This document shows positions 8,203 to 17,985 of a stretch of 64,000 bases of DNA, one piece after another (within the stretch, counting starts at the first letter, position 1; the number at the start of each line of letters is the position of its first letter). A program made the position numbers and the translations under genes. The stretch comes from Acidimicrobiia bacterium. GTDB lineage: Bacteria > Actinomycetota > Acidimicrobiia > IMCC26256 > JAGNEX01. The notes under the pieces were generated by a model. That model saw nothing but the letters and a program-made list of their open reading frames with translations. It was not told the origin of the DNA and searched no databases. Where the stretch lies: NCBI GenBank assembly GCA_020637365.1, contig JACJWE010000002.1:744001-808000 (forward strand), written 5' to 3'.

Positions 8203-11200
8203 ATGATAAGCACCGTGAAAAGCTGGCCGCGTTGGCTGGCGATCAGTATGGTCATCGCCGTCGTCGCTGGTATCGCCGTTATGGCGCAGCGTTCGGCCGT
8301 GGCGTCGAGTCTCGGGCTCCGTATGGAAACCGTTACACCGATGCCCGTCAACCCGGGTGACCCCATCAAATTCGTGCTCAGCTACGAGTGTGTCGGTATC
8401 GACGGGGGTTGTGATGGGGCGACGGTCGTCGACCAGCTTCCCAATGCCTTCTCGCATGACGCTGCAGATGTGACGTGGGCCTACGACGAAGGCGCCAACC
8501 ACATTTCGGGCGCGAATTACGATGCCGCAACCGGTCAGATCACCTTTAGCTTCTTCGATGCGCCGAGCTTCCAAGGTGGTTCGAGCGGCACGATCGAAGT
8601 CTTCGCGGTCTTCAAGGCAGGTCTCCCAGACGGGACCTCCGCCTCCAACAGCGCGGTCTTCAGCGCACCGAACCAGACCGATGTCAACGCGAGTGCAAGC
8701 GCCACGTTGTCGACATCGACCACGCCGGAGATGAACGCCTGGAAGAACACCCTGCTGTCCTCGGTCGACGTTGGATCGGTGATCCCCTGGGAGTTCGGTT
8801 GGCAGAACACAGGTGGGGTCGTGATCGACCGCTGGACCGCGGTCGACACCTTTGACCCCGCCGTCGTCGATGTTGTATCGATCGACATCGGCACGGCTGG
8901 CAACTCTCCGGGTGCCGACATCGGCGCGGAGCTCGCGTACGCGACAACAGCGAACGCTACGTTGGTGACGGCTGGAACCTTCACCCTCACCGACGCCCAA
9001 CAGACCATCGAAGTTGCCGACCTGGGCCTGGCTAATGGTGAGCAGATCACCCAAGTCGTTCTGACCTACACCGGGGTACCGGTCGGGTTTTCGCAGAGTT
9101 CGACGGGAGGCGAACGACCGGTCGTTCGAACAGAAGTGGTCAGCATCCCCGTCGACGGCCAGATCGACAACTGCGTCGAATTCATCGGTACCGAAGACAA
9201 TGCGGACTTCTACGACGAAACCAGCTGTGCGACTTCATACGACGCAGACGTGGTAGCTGGACATCCCTATAAGGAGGCCGACAAGAACCTTGCCAAGATC
9301 GGCGACGTTGTGACCTACACCCTGTATGTCGAAAACGATGACTCCGCATCTGTGCCGCTCGATTCCCCCATGGCGGTCGACCTGCTTGCCGAGGGCACGT
9401 CCTATGTGGTCGGCTCATGGTCATTCGACGCCAATGGCCTAGCGATCGAGCCGCCCGAGTTTATGGCCACCGACGATTACAACGGTTCGGGACGGACCCT
9501 GCTCACCTGGGAGTTCACCAGCAGTTTCCAACCTGGCGATGTTGTCGAACTCACCTACCAAGTGGTCATCACCGACGGCGCCGCACCCGGTACCACGCTG
9601 TCCAACGTGGCAGCGATGTACCCCTCTGGCCTCCCCGATGGCGTTATCGAACTGTTCAATGCCTGCGGTTCACCGTCCTACGACAACGAGTTCGACCTCG
9701 ACGGTGACGGCCAGGTCGGCGATCGTGCCCAGCGCACCGGCGACCGTCTGTGCACCACACAAGCCGACGTCGACGCAGTGGCGGCCACACCCGCCGCACT
9801 CGAATCGGTGAAGTGGGTCAAGGGGCAGCTAGACGCAGATTGGACGCAGTTTCCCGACGTTGGCGAAACCGTCGATGGCGGGTCGGTGGATTACCAACTC
9901 CGTGTTGCGAACATCGGGACCGACTCGGTGACCGATCTGGTCTATATCGATGTGCTGCCCCACGTTGGTGATGTCGGTGTGTTGGACGCTACCGCTCGGC
10001 AGACCGAGTGGACGCCGGTGCTCAACTCTGCTGTCGAAGCTGTCGACCCGAACACCGGCAATGTGGATCCAAACGTTGAGGTGTCATATTCGACGCAGAC
10101 AAACATCTGCCGCACCGAGCTCGGTTTTGAGCCTGCGGATTGTGTCGACGCTCAGTGGAGCACCGACCTCCCCGCCGACATCACCTCGGTCACAGCGCTC
10201 AAGTTCAACTTTGGCGACGCCGTGCTCGCTCCTGGTGATGAACGTGCGCTGACCTGGCGTATGCGAGCACCTGTGGACGCACCGACCGACGGTGAGATCG
10301 CCTGGAACTCGTTCGCCTACGCGGCGACGACCGTGAACGGCGGAACCTCGTTGGCTGCTGAACCGTTGAAGGTCGGGATGAGAATCAACCCCGCTCCACC
10401 GGCGTTGTTTGGCGACTACGTGTGGATGGATGCAAACGGCGATGGCATTCAAAACGATGGCGCAACCGCTGGCGTCAACGATGTCCGGGTAGAGCTGTAT
10501 CAGCCAGGACCTGACGGCGCGATCGGCGGAGGCGATGACGTCCTGGTCGACTTCGCCTACACCGCGAACGACAATGCCGGCAACCCTGGCTACTACCTGT
10601 TTTCTGGCTTGGACGCCGGCGACTACTTCGCGGTCTTCACGGCGCCGATTGGCGTGGGTGCAAGCCCCGCAGACCAGGGTGGTGACGATGCGCTGGATAG
10701 CGATGCAACCGCCGGCCTCGGTGGCTACAGCGGATTGGTGACGCCCATCACGACCTTGGCCGCTAGCGATGAGGATCGCACATGGGATGTCGGCTTGGTC
10801 GAAGGAGTGGTGCCAACGACCACCACGGTCGCTTCCACCACCACGACGACCGCTGCGCCGACCACGACGACCGTCGCTCCGACAACGACCACCACGGTCG
10901 CATCGACGACAACCAGCACCGCAGCGCCGACGACGACCACGACTGCGGCTCCGACAACGACAACCGCTGCGCCGAGCACGACCACGACTGCTGCTCCGAC
11001 CACGACGACTGCTGCGCCGACTACGACGACGACTGCGGCTCCGACAACGACGACCGCTGCGCCGACCACCACCACTCAGGCGCCGACTACCACGACGACC
11101 GAAGCACCCAAACAGGGAAGCATCGGCGACACGGTGTTTGCTGATCTCGACGCAGACGGGGTTCAGGATGAAGGTGAAGCCGGTATCGCTGGCATCACGG

Positions 11201-12762
11201 TGATCCTCGAACAGGTCGATGGAGCCGACCGCACACAGGTCGCGACCGCCGTGACCGATGCGGACGGCAACTACACATTTGATGGTCTGGACGCTGGTCA
11301 GTACGTCGTGTCGTTCCTCTCCCCGACCGATCATGGCGTCTCGCCGGCCAACGCTGGTGCCGATGACGCCAAAGACTCAGACGGAGTCGTCTCGGGGGAC
11401 GAAACGATCGATGGCGTTGACTACAACAGGTTGAGCACCGACGTCATCGAGCTCGCCGAAGGTCAAACTGACGCCTCGTGGGATCAGGGCCTTATTCCTC
11501 CCGCGACGATCGGCGACTTCGTGTGGCTCGACGCGAACGAAAACGGACTTCAAGATGATGGTGAGCTCGGTCTTGGCGGCATTGAAGTTGTTCTGGTGCG
11601 CGTCGGCGACGACGGTGACGAGGTCGTCGACCGAGTGACCACAGACTCTGACGGCCGCTACACCTTTGTCGGTGTCGAACCCGGTGACTACAAGGTCCGC
11701 TTCCTCGTACCCGCAACCTATGACCCCGCCTCCGCCAATGAGGGTGACGACAACACCCGCGATTCCGACGGCAGCGTCGTGGACACCATCGAGATCGACG
11801 GCGTGAAGTACTACGTCGTTGAGACTGCGGTGACGAGCGTCGCTCCGGGCGAGGTCGATGACACCCTCGACCAAGGGCTGATGTCGGCGAGTGATGAGCC
11901 CATCGACCTGGAGCTCAACAAGAGCGTCGGAGAGCTGATCGACGGTGTCGCGGACTGGACCTTTGACATCTCAAACATCGGGAGCACCGTCGCTGAGGGG
12001 CCGATCGTCATGACCGATGACCTTCCTGACGGGCTGACCGTCAAGGAGACCTCGGAGCCTGACGGCTGGACCTGCTCGGTTGCCGACCAGGTGTTGCGCT
12101 GTTCGACCGAAGCATCGATGGCGCCCGGTGACACCGCCACCATCGTGGTGAGGACGGCCGTCGACGCGACGCCCGGCATCACCCTGGTGAACGACGCCAT
12201 CGTGGCTGGCCAAGGTGTCGACAAGAACCCGGACAACAACAGCGATTCCGCCGAACTGCCCATCCCTGACGCGCCGCTGACCGACGTTTCGATCTCAAAG
12301 ACCGTCGAACCATCGTCGGACGCGTCGACGGCCACCTGGGTTGTGGAGGTCACCAATGAAAGCGACGTTCCTGCCGAAGACCTCAAAGTGGTCGACTACC
12401 TGCCGTCCACGATGACCTTCGCGGATGCCCAGGGAGACGGGTGGACCTGCGCAGCGGACGGTGACGAGGTGACGTGTCTGTACGATCAGGCCCTGGAAGG
12501 TGGCCAATCAGCTTCCTTCCGGATGACGACCGCTGTCGATGCACCTTCAGGATCGATCGTGGAAAATCGCGCGGTCGCATCCGTATCCAACCAAGAATCG
12601 TCACTCGACAACAACGAAGCAACCGCGGAGTACTCGGTACCCCAGGTTGGAGGCGAAGTCGCCTTCACCGGTGTCAACAGCTTGCGGATGGCAACCGCAG
12701 CACTCTTGCTGGTGCTCGGTGGAGGGCTGTTCTTGGCGTCTCGCCGTCGGTCGCTCGGGTAG
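8203..12762 (+). CDS. giant secreted repeat protein A (SdrD B-like and DUF11-like modules, Thr-rich stalk, VAFTG tail)
   Basis: About 1519 residues, intact. A signal-peptide-like N terminus (Lys/Arg, hydrophobic run, ...RSAVAS) is followed by a long beta-rich region with DUF11-like pieces. Then come an SdrD B-like module at ~737-865 (YVWMDANGDGIQNDG, a calcium-binding-type Asp cluster), a Thr-rich stalk at ~870-970, two further SdrD B-like modules (~970-1100 and 1100-1225) and two DUF11-like modules (~1230-1470). The end is VAFTG, one membrane helix and RRR, an LAxTG-like (class E) sorting signal. Start: the ATG at 8203 with AGAGGA upstream is preferred over the TTG at 8167. Probably a cell-wall-linked adhesin or coat protein; the function is inferred from architecture alone. 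Confidence 0.8.
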   Translation: MISTVKSWPRWLAISMVIAVVAGIAVMAQRSAVASSLGLRMETVTPMPVNPGDPIKFVLSYECVGIDGGCDGATVVDQLPNAFSHDAADVTWAYDEGANHISGANYDAATGQITFSFFDAPSFQGGSSGTIEVFAVFKAGLPDGTSASNSAVFSAPNQTDVNASASATLSTSTTPEMNAWKNTLLSSVDVGSVIPWEFGWQNTGGVVIDRWTAVDTFDPAVVDVVSIDIGTAGNSPGADIGAELAYATTANATLVTAGTFTLTDAQQTIEVADLGLANGEQITQVVLTYTGVPVGFSQSSTGGERPVVRTEVVSIPVDGQIDNCVEFIGTEDNADFYDETSCATSYDADVVAGHPYKEADKNLAKIGDVVTYTLYVENDDSASVPLDSPMAVDLLAEGTSYVVGSWSFDANGLAIEPPEFMATDDYNGSGRTLLTWEFTSSFQPGDVVELTYQVVITDGAAPGTTLSNVAAMYPSGLPDGVIELFNACGSPSYDNEFDLDGDGQVGDRAQRTGDRLCTTQADVDAVAATPAALESVKWVKGQLDADWTQFPDVGETVDGGSVDYQLRVANIGTDSVTDLVYIDVLPHVGDVGVLDATARQTEWTPVLNSAVEAVDPNTGNVDPNVEVSYSTQTNICRTELGFEPADCVDAQWSTDLPADITSVTALKFNFGDAVLAPGDERALTWRMRAPVDAPTDGEIAWNSFAYAATTVNGGTSLAAEPLKVGMRINPAPPALFGDYVWMDANGDGIQNDGATAGVNDVRVELYQPGPDGAIGGGDDVLVDFAYTANDNAGNPGYYLFSGLDAGDYFAVFTAPIGVGASPADQGGDDALDSDATAGLGGYSGLVTPITTLAASDEDRTWDVGLVEGVVPTTTTVASTTTTTAAPTTTTVAPTTTTTVASTTTSTAAPTTTTTAAPTTTTAAPSTTTTAAPTTTTAAPTTTTTAAPTTTTAAPTTTTQAPTTTTTEAPKQGSIGDTVFADLDADGVQDEGEAGIAGITVILEQVDGADRTQVATAVTDADGNYTFDGLDAGQYVVSFLSPTDHGVSPANAGADDAKDSDGVVSGDETIDGVDYNRLSTDVIELAEGQTDASWDQGLIPPATIGDFVWLDANENGLQDDGELGLGGIEVVLVRVGDDGDEVVDRVTTDSDGRYTFVGVEPGDYKVRFLVPATYDPASANEGDDNTRDSDGSVVDTIEIDGVKYYVVETAVTSVAPGEVDDTLDQGLMSASDEPIDLELNKSVGELIDGVADWTFDISNIGSTVAEGPIVMTDDLPDGLTVKETSEPDGWTCSVADQVLRCSTEASMAPGDTATIVVRTAVDATPGITLVNDAIVAGQGVDKNPDNNSDSAELPIPDAPLTDVSISKTVEPSSDASTATWVVEVTNESDVPAEDLKVVDYLPSTMTFADAQGDGWTCAADGDEVTCLYDQALEGGQSASFRMTTAVDAPSGSIVENRAVASVSNQESSLDNNEATAEYSVPQVGGEVAFTGVNSLRMATAALLLVLGGGLFLASRRRSLG
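10812..11108 (+). repeat. Thr-rich stalk repeat of protein A
   Basis: About 100 residues of irregular TTTTVAPTTTT/TTTTAAP units built from ACG/ACC and GCG/GCT/CCG codons. It joins two SdrD B-like modules and is expected to be an extended, possibly glycosylated spacer. The opposite strand reads as VVVVGA repeats, which are artefactual. Confidence 0.9.
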
Positions 12763-12861
12763 GGCTGGCCCGGTTGGTTCGCCCATCACAACGGGCTGAG
12801 GACGGTGACGGGGAGACCGTTCCGCCCAGAATGTAGGTCCAAATAAGGCATGAACTCATGT

Positions 12862-12895
12862 AGCGGGGGTGGTCCAAACTGGGATCGCCCCCGCT
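12862..12895 (+). terminator. hairpin terminator behind protein A
   Basis: AGCGGGGGTGGTCC (12862-12875) pairs with GGATCGCCCCCGCT (12882-12895), 14 bp with two G-U pairs and a 6-base loop, followed by TGTGT. It lies 100 bases after the stop of gene A and before the ribosome-binding site of gene B. Confidence 0.6.
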
Positions 12896-13042
12896 TGTGT
12901 AGTGCTCCGCGTTGGGGTTCACCGACCAGAGCTGGCCCATACCCAGGGAAAACATTCCTCAAGGCCCATCTTGACCAAACCGATACCTCTCGTGTTGTCG
13001 AAGCCTTCGGGCTCGACGTCAGACGATGAAGGAGCGGGTGGG

Positions 13043-16000
13043 ATGGTCAGCGCACAGGTCATGCAGCGCAAGGGTGTTCGGTTGTTGGCTCTGAGTGCCG
13101 CGTTAGCGGTGCTTGTCAGCATTGTCGTGCTACCTAAGTTGGTCTCGCGAGCCGATGCTGGCGACGTGGCAATAACAGCGATCGCGTTCGTGGACCTCAA
13201 CGCAGACGGTGAATGGCAGCCAGGAGAGCTGGTCTTTACCGACATCGAGGTCGATGCATACGACGCTTCGGGAAACTCCGTTAGCGGGGTACTCGACTCT
13301 GCGACCGAACAGTTCACCCTCGACACGTCCACACTGGACGGTGCGGGAGCGTTGGTCGATGAGTACCGCATCGAATTCCACACGGTGGCCGCGCCCTACG
13401 TGTTCTCAGCTCAGGGTTCTTCGCTAGACCCGGCCGCGCTTGCCCAGGGCGGCGGCTCGGTGCAGTTCGCGTCACCCGGTGACACGGTGTACGTCGCCGT
13501 GCACGATCCCGCTGCCTACTGCCAAGACAATCCGCAACTCGTGACCAACTGCTACGTCGTCGGAGATCAACTAACCGACACCAACAGCGGGATGGACACC
13601 CTCGTTGCCATCAACAACGCGTGGGGCAACGACGGTACGAACGCTCCGATCGACAACAACTTTGACTCGTGGCAGGTGGATGAGACCGGTACTCCCAACG
13701 ACCCCATCCACGTCGCTCTGGCGAACCAAATCGGGACTACCTGGGGTCTCGCCTGGAATCAGAACACCAACGAACTGTATGCAGCGTCGTATTTGAAGGC
13801 CTTCACGGGCTATGGCCCCGGCGGTCCCAACGCGATCTACCGAATCCCTGTCGACCCCTACACCGGTCTGGTGTCGGGTGCGATCACCGTGTTTGCTCAT
13901 GTCGGAACTTCGATCGGCTACGACCCCGCAACCGGGCAGTTCGACAAGACCTATAACGCCACCGGCGGGACCGACGGCGTCGACGTGTGTGATGACCAAC
14001 ACGGCCTTGGTACTGACCTGACCCGGCCGATCTACACGGCGGAAGTCTGGTCCAATGTGATGAAGTGCTCCTTTGGAGACGTGGATATCTCCCTGGATGG
14101 TTCCACGCTGTATGTCACCTCGCTAAAGAACCGAGACGTTCTGTCGTTCGATACGGCAACCGGCAACATGGTTGACAGTGACCATTTCGACCCGAGTCTC
14201 GTGGCTGACATTTGCCCCAACTACGCGGATGATGCATGGATTTTTGCCACCGGGGTTAACGACGATGACCTACTCCACATCGGTGGTATCTGTAGTGGCG
14301 AAACCGATCTCGACGGGGCCGATGTCTGGGCGTTTGTGTATACCCTCGACCCAGGAACCAACACGTGGACACGCGTGTTCGATACCCAAATGTCAGATGA
14401 CTACAAGGCCAACGTTTACCCATGGTCGCCTGACTACACCCAGACGCGCCAGTGGTTCCTCGAGCCGACGATCGACAATGCAACGGTCGAAACCGAGTAC
14501 TTCTCAGCAGCGCACGACACCCAAATGACCGATATCGAATTCTTCGGCTCCGACCTCACGCTCGGTTTCCGTCCTCGTTCGGGAGACCAACTCGGCCGCA
14601 ACATTCCAGACCCAATCAATCCGTTGGCGCTGATCACGGCCACCGCTAGGGGCGGGGACATCATGTGTGTGGCATGGGACGATGCCACCAGCAGCTACGT
14701 CAGGGAACTCGATTCACGATGCGGTGATCGCGAGATCGATCCCGCATTGCGAAACGTCGACCTCAACAACGACGGCTGGGTCGACGCTGGCCCCGGTTTG
14801 GGTCACGCGCGCAGCGATAACCAGTTCTACTGGGGCAGCGGCGCGAATACGGTGTACCCAGGTGGCCTCCACGCGGAACCGGTCTACGGCGGACTCTCGC
14901 AGGTGAATACTCGACCTCTCGCGTTCACCGGTTTGAATCCACCGGATGCATTTGGAGGGTTTGTCTGGAACACCGGCGGTATTGGTTTCGTCAACCAGAT
15001 CGACGGCTCACCCGAACGGGTCTACCTCCTCTATGGGAACGACTACATCCAGAACGGTGAGTTCACCAACGCCTTCTTCGGGAAGGCGAACGGTCTGGGC
15101 GACATCGAGTCATTGTGTGTCGCCGCACCGATGCAGTTGGGCAACTACGTCTGGTTCGATGCAGACGGTGATGGTGTTCAAGATCCGGGCGAGCTTCCGG
15201 TGACTGGTGCGACCGTCAATCTGTATACGGCTGGCGGTGCTCTTCTGGCGACGGCTGTGACCGATGCGGAAGGGCACTACCTGTTCTCTTCGCTCGGTCC
15301 AGATGGACTTCCCGGTAACGCGGATGACGTCTTTGCTGCTGGCGACGATCTCGTGATTCGGATGGACGAACCGACCGACTTCACTGCTGGCGGGGTCCTT
15401 GAAGCGTGGAACCTCACCGTCGTTGGCGTGGACGATGGTTCGGCGCCGACACCTGATGACCAGGACTCCGATGGGGTCATGGCAGACGTTGCAGCGATTG
15501 GTCAGGCCTACCCCGAGATCGAACTTCAAGCGGGTGCACCTGGTTGGAACGACCACACCTTTGACTTCGGTTACACCCAGGTGGTGCCTCCAACCACCAC
15601 GACTGCGGCGCCGACTACGACGACGGTTGCCCCGACGACCACGACCGTGGCTCCGACCACGACGACGGTTGCTCCGACGACCACGACGACGGTGCTGCCG
15701 ACCACGACGACTGTGGCTCCGACGACTACGACGGCGGTACTGCCGACGACGACCACAGTTCTTGGCGCGACGACCACCACGGTTGCGGGTGCCACGACGA
15801 CGACTGTGGCTCCTACGACGACGACCACGGTCGCGCCGACTACGACAACGACGCTTGCGCCGACCACGACGACTATTGCTCCGACGACTACGACGACGCT
15901 TGCGCCGACCACGACAACCATCCTGCCGACGACTTCGACGGTGGCTCCGACGACTACGACCACCGTGCCTGGTGCGACGACTTCGACGGTTGTGTCGACT

Positions 16001-17146
16001 ACGTCTTCGTCGAGTGTTGTGCCGGTGTATGACTTGGCGTTGGTGAAGTTGTTGGTGTCTGAGGGTGTGGTGTCGCCTGGTGATTTGGTGACGTTTGAGG
16101 TTGGTGTCCGTAATCAGGGTGATGTGGCTTCTGGTGCGGTGACGATCACGGATACGTTGCCTGTTGGTTTGACGTTTTCTGGGGTGGATTCGCCTGGTTG
16201 GACGGATCTTGGTGGCGGTGTCGTCGAGCATGTCGTGCCGGTTGATGTTGCTGCTGGTGGGACGTACACGGTGGAGTTGTCGGCGACGGTTGATGCTGGG
16301 TTCTCTGGTGTGTTGGTGAACAACGCGGAGATTTCGTCTGATTCGGGTGATGATGAGGACTCGACGCCGGATGCGGATATCGATAATGACGCGACGGTTG
16401 ATCGTGAGTCGTTGACCGATCTCGATATTGATGTTGACCCCGGTGACGAGGATGATCACGACATCGCGATCGTGATGGCGGGTCCGATCCCGACCACGAC
16501 CACAGTTGCTGGTGCTACTACAACCACGTTGGTGTCGACGACCACGACGTCGACGGTTCTGGGAGCCACGACGACTGTTGCTCCGACCACGACGACTGTG
16601 CCTGGTGCGACCACCACGACTGTTGCTCCGACGACGACGACCGTCCTGCCGACGACTTCGACGGTTGTGTCGACTACGTCTTCGTCGAGTGTTGTGCCGG
16701 TGTATGACTTGGCGTTGGTGAAGTTGTTGGTGTCTGAGGGTGTGGTGTCGCCTGGTGATTTGGTGACGTTTGAGGTTGGTGTCCGTAATCAGGGTGATGT
16801 GGCTTCTGGTGCGGTGACGATCACGGATACGTTGCCTGTTGGTTTGACGTTTTCTGGGGTGGATTCGCCTGGTTGGACGGATCTTGGTGGCGGTGTCGTC
16901 GAGCATGTCGTGCCGGTTGATGTTGCTGGTGGGACGTACACGGTGGAGTTGTCGGCGACGGTTGATGCTGGGTTCTCTGGTGTGTTGGTGAACAACGCGG
17001 AGATTTCGTCTGATTCGGGTGATGATGAGGACTCGACGCCGGATGCGGATATCGATAATGACGCGACGGTTGATCGTGAGTCGTTGACCGATCTCGATAT
17101 ATTGATGACCCCGGTGACGAGGATGATCACGACATCGCGATCGTGA
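13043..17146 (+). CDS. giant secreted repeat protein B, N-terminal two thirds of the intact part
   Basis: Start at ATG 13043 with AAGGAG (13028-13033) upstream; a signal peptide ends near SRADAGD. The N-terminal ~700 residues are a domain shared with protein C, with propeller-like repeats and calcium-type Asp motifs (AFVDLNADGEWQPGE, FGDVDISLDGSTLYVTSLKNRDVLSFDTATGN). Next come an SdrD B-like module (YVWFDADGDGVQDPGE, ~705-845), a long Thr-rich stalk, and two tandem copies of a 225-residue unit (stalk plus a DUF11-like domain starting VYDLALVKLLVSEG). The frame is lost near 17095-17110, where GATATTGATGTTGACC is replaced by a sequence one base shorter, so the listed end is an artefactual stop. 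Secreted, wall-associated adhesin by architecture. Confidence 0.75.
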   Translation: MVSAQVMQRKGVRLLALSAALAVLVSIVVLPKLVSRADAGDVAITAIAFVDLNADGEWQPGELVFTDIEVDAYDASGNSVSGVLDSATEQFTLDTSTLDGAGALVDEYRIEFHTVAAPYVFSAQGSSLDPAALAQGGGSVQFASPGDTVYVAVHDPAAYCQDNPQLVTNCYVVGDQLTDTNSGMDTLVAINNAWGNDGTNAPIDNNFDSWQVDETGTPNDPIHVALANQIGTTWGLAWNQNTNELYAASYLKAFTGYGPGGPNAIYRIPVDPYTGLVSGAITVFAHVGTSIGYDPATGQFDKTYNATGGTDGVDVCDDQHGLGTDLTRPIYTAEVWSNVMKCSFGDVDISLDGSTLYVTSLKNRDVLSFDTATGNMVDSDHFDPSLVADICPNYADDAWIFATGVNDDDLLHIGGICSGETDLDGADVWAFVYTLDPGTNTWTRVFDTQMSDDYKANVYPWSPDYTQTRQWFLEPTIDNATVETEYFSAAHDTQMTDIEFFGSDLTLGFRPRSGDQLGRNIPDPINPLALITATARGGDIMCVAWDDATSSYVRELDSRCGDREIDPALRNVDLNNDGWVDAGPGLGHARSDNQFYWGSGANTVYPGGLHAEPVYGGLSQVNTRPLAFTGLNPPDAFGGFVWNTGGIGFVNQIDGSPERVYLLYGNDYIQNGEFTNAFFGKANGLGDIESLCVAAPMQLGNYVWFDADGDGVQDPGELPVTGATVNLYTAGGALLATAVTDAEGHYLFSSLGPDGLPGNADDVFAAGDDLVIRMDEPTDFTAGGVLEAWNLTVVGVDDGSAPTPDDQDSDGVMADVAAIGQAYPEIELQAGAPGWNDHTFDFGYTQVVPPTTTTAAPTTTTVAPTTTTVAPTTTTVAPTTTTTVLPTTTTVAPTTTTAVLPTTTTVLGATTTTVAGATTTTVAPTTTTTVAPTTTTTLAPTTTTIAPTTTTTLAPTTTTILPTTSTVAPTTTTTVPGATTSTVVSTTSSSSVVPVYDLALVKLLVSEGVVSPGDLVTFEVGVRNQGDVASGAVTITDTLPVGLTFSGVDSPGWTDLGGGVVEHVVPVDVAAGGTYTVELSATVDAGFSGVLVNNAEISSDSGDDEDSTPDADIDNDATVDRESLTDLDIDVDPGDEDDHDIAIVMAGPIPTTTTVAGATTTTLVSTTTTSTVLGATTTVAPTTTTVPGATTTTVAPTTTTVLPTTSTVVSTTSSSSVVPVYDLALVKLLVSEGVVSPGDLVTFEVGVRNQGDVASGAVTITDTLPVGLTFSGVDSPGWTDLGGGVVEHVVPVDVAGGTYTVELSATVDAGFSGVLVNNAEISSDSGDDEDSTPDADIDNDATVDRESLTDLDILMTPVTRMITTSRS
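15978..17105 (+). repeat. tandem duplication of a ~675-bp stalk+DUF11 module in gene B
   Basis: The segment with GTGCCGGTGTATGACTTGG at ~16018 recurs about 675 bases later (~16693). The copies are nearly identical over about 450 bases; one clear difference is an in-frame loss of one GCT codon in the second. The module encodes the VYDLALVK DUF11-like domain plus part of the flanking Thr stalk. Confidence 0.8.
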
Positions 17147-17985
17147 CGGTTGCTACGCCAGCAACCACCACGACGACCACGACGACGACGACGGTGGCGC
17201 CGACCACGACGACTGTTCCAGGAGCGACGACGACGGTGGCTCCGACCACGACGACGGTTCCTGGTGCGACCACGACGACGGTTCCTGGTGCGACCACGAC
17301 GACTGTTCCAGGAGCGACGACGACGGTGGCTCCGACCACGACGACGGTGGCTCCGACTACGTCTTCGTCGAGTGTTGTGCCGGTGTATGACTTGGCGTTG
17401 GTGAAGTTGTTGGTGTCTGAGGGTCCGTTTATGGCGGGTGGTGAGGTCGAGTTTTCGTTGTTGGTGCGGAATCAGGGTGACGTGACCGCGAATCTGATTG
17501 AGGTGACTGACACCCTGCCTGCTGGCATGTCCCTCGCTGATGGGAATGCTGGCTGGGTGGCTTCTAGTGATGGTCGTTCCGCGGTGTTTACCTCGACTGA
17601 TGCGTTGGCGCCGGGCGAGACGTTGACGGTGCCGTTGGTTCTTGTGTTGGATGACGCGTCGTTGGGTGCGTATGCCAACGTCGCGGGTATTAGTGATGAC
17701 GATGGTGATGATAAGGATTCATCGACGGGGCCGGGTACTGATGATCCGGTTGTGGATCAGACTGATGGGTCTGGTCTGGATGTTGATCAGGTCCCTGGCG
17801 ATGAAGACGATTCCGATATTGCTGTGTTCACGGTTCCGCCAGCATCGATCGGTGATCGTGTTTGGTCTGACCTCGACGGCGACGGCATCCAAGATGACAA
17901 CGAGCCGGGTGTCCCTGGGATCACGGTGATCTTGGAGAAGGTCGTTGATGGTGTACAGATCGAAGTTGCTTCGACGGTGACCTGA
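17143..17985 (+). CDS. protein B continued: stalk, third VYDLALVK module and start of the SdrD B-like array
   Basis: In the restored frame the protein runs through another TTTTVAP stalk (17155-17365), a DUF11-like module beginning VYDLALVKLLVSEGPF, and the first SdrD B-like unit (SIGDRVWSDLDGDGIQDDNE). It breaks near 17980 because GTGACC-TGATGCTG carries one C more than the sister units (GTGACTGATGCTG). This is a segment of gene B, not a separate gene: it has no ribosome-binding site, and its nominal start overlaps the previous segment. Confidence 0.65.
   Translation: MTVATPATTTTTTTTTTVAPTTTTVPGATTTVAPTTTTVPGATTTTVPGATTTTVPGATTTVAPTTTTVAPTTSSSSVVPVYDLALVKLLVSEGPFMAGGEVEFSLLVRNQGDVTANLIEVTDTLPAGMSLADGNAGWVASSDGRSAVFTSTDALAPGETLTVPLVLVLDDASLGAYANVAGISDDDGDDKDSSTGPGTDDPVVDQTDGSGLDVDQVPGDEDDSDIAVFTVPPASIGDRVWSDLDGDGIQDDNEPGVPGITVILEKVVDGVQIEVASTVT

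Noticed and set aside
10084..11334. Minus-strand frame of 416 residues across gene A
   Set aside because: Arg/Ser/Gly-rich shadow of the Thr stalk and neighbouring modules.
15110..16906. Minus-strand open frames of up to 598 residues opposite the Thr stalks, including VVVVGA repeats
   Set aside because: They arise because ACG/ACC-rich codons leave the other strand free of stops; composition is meaningless as protein.
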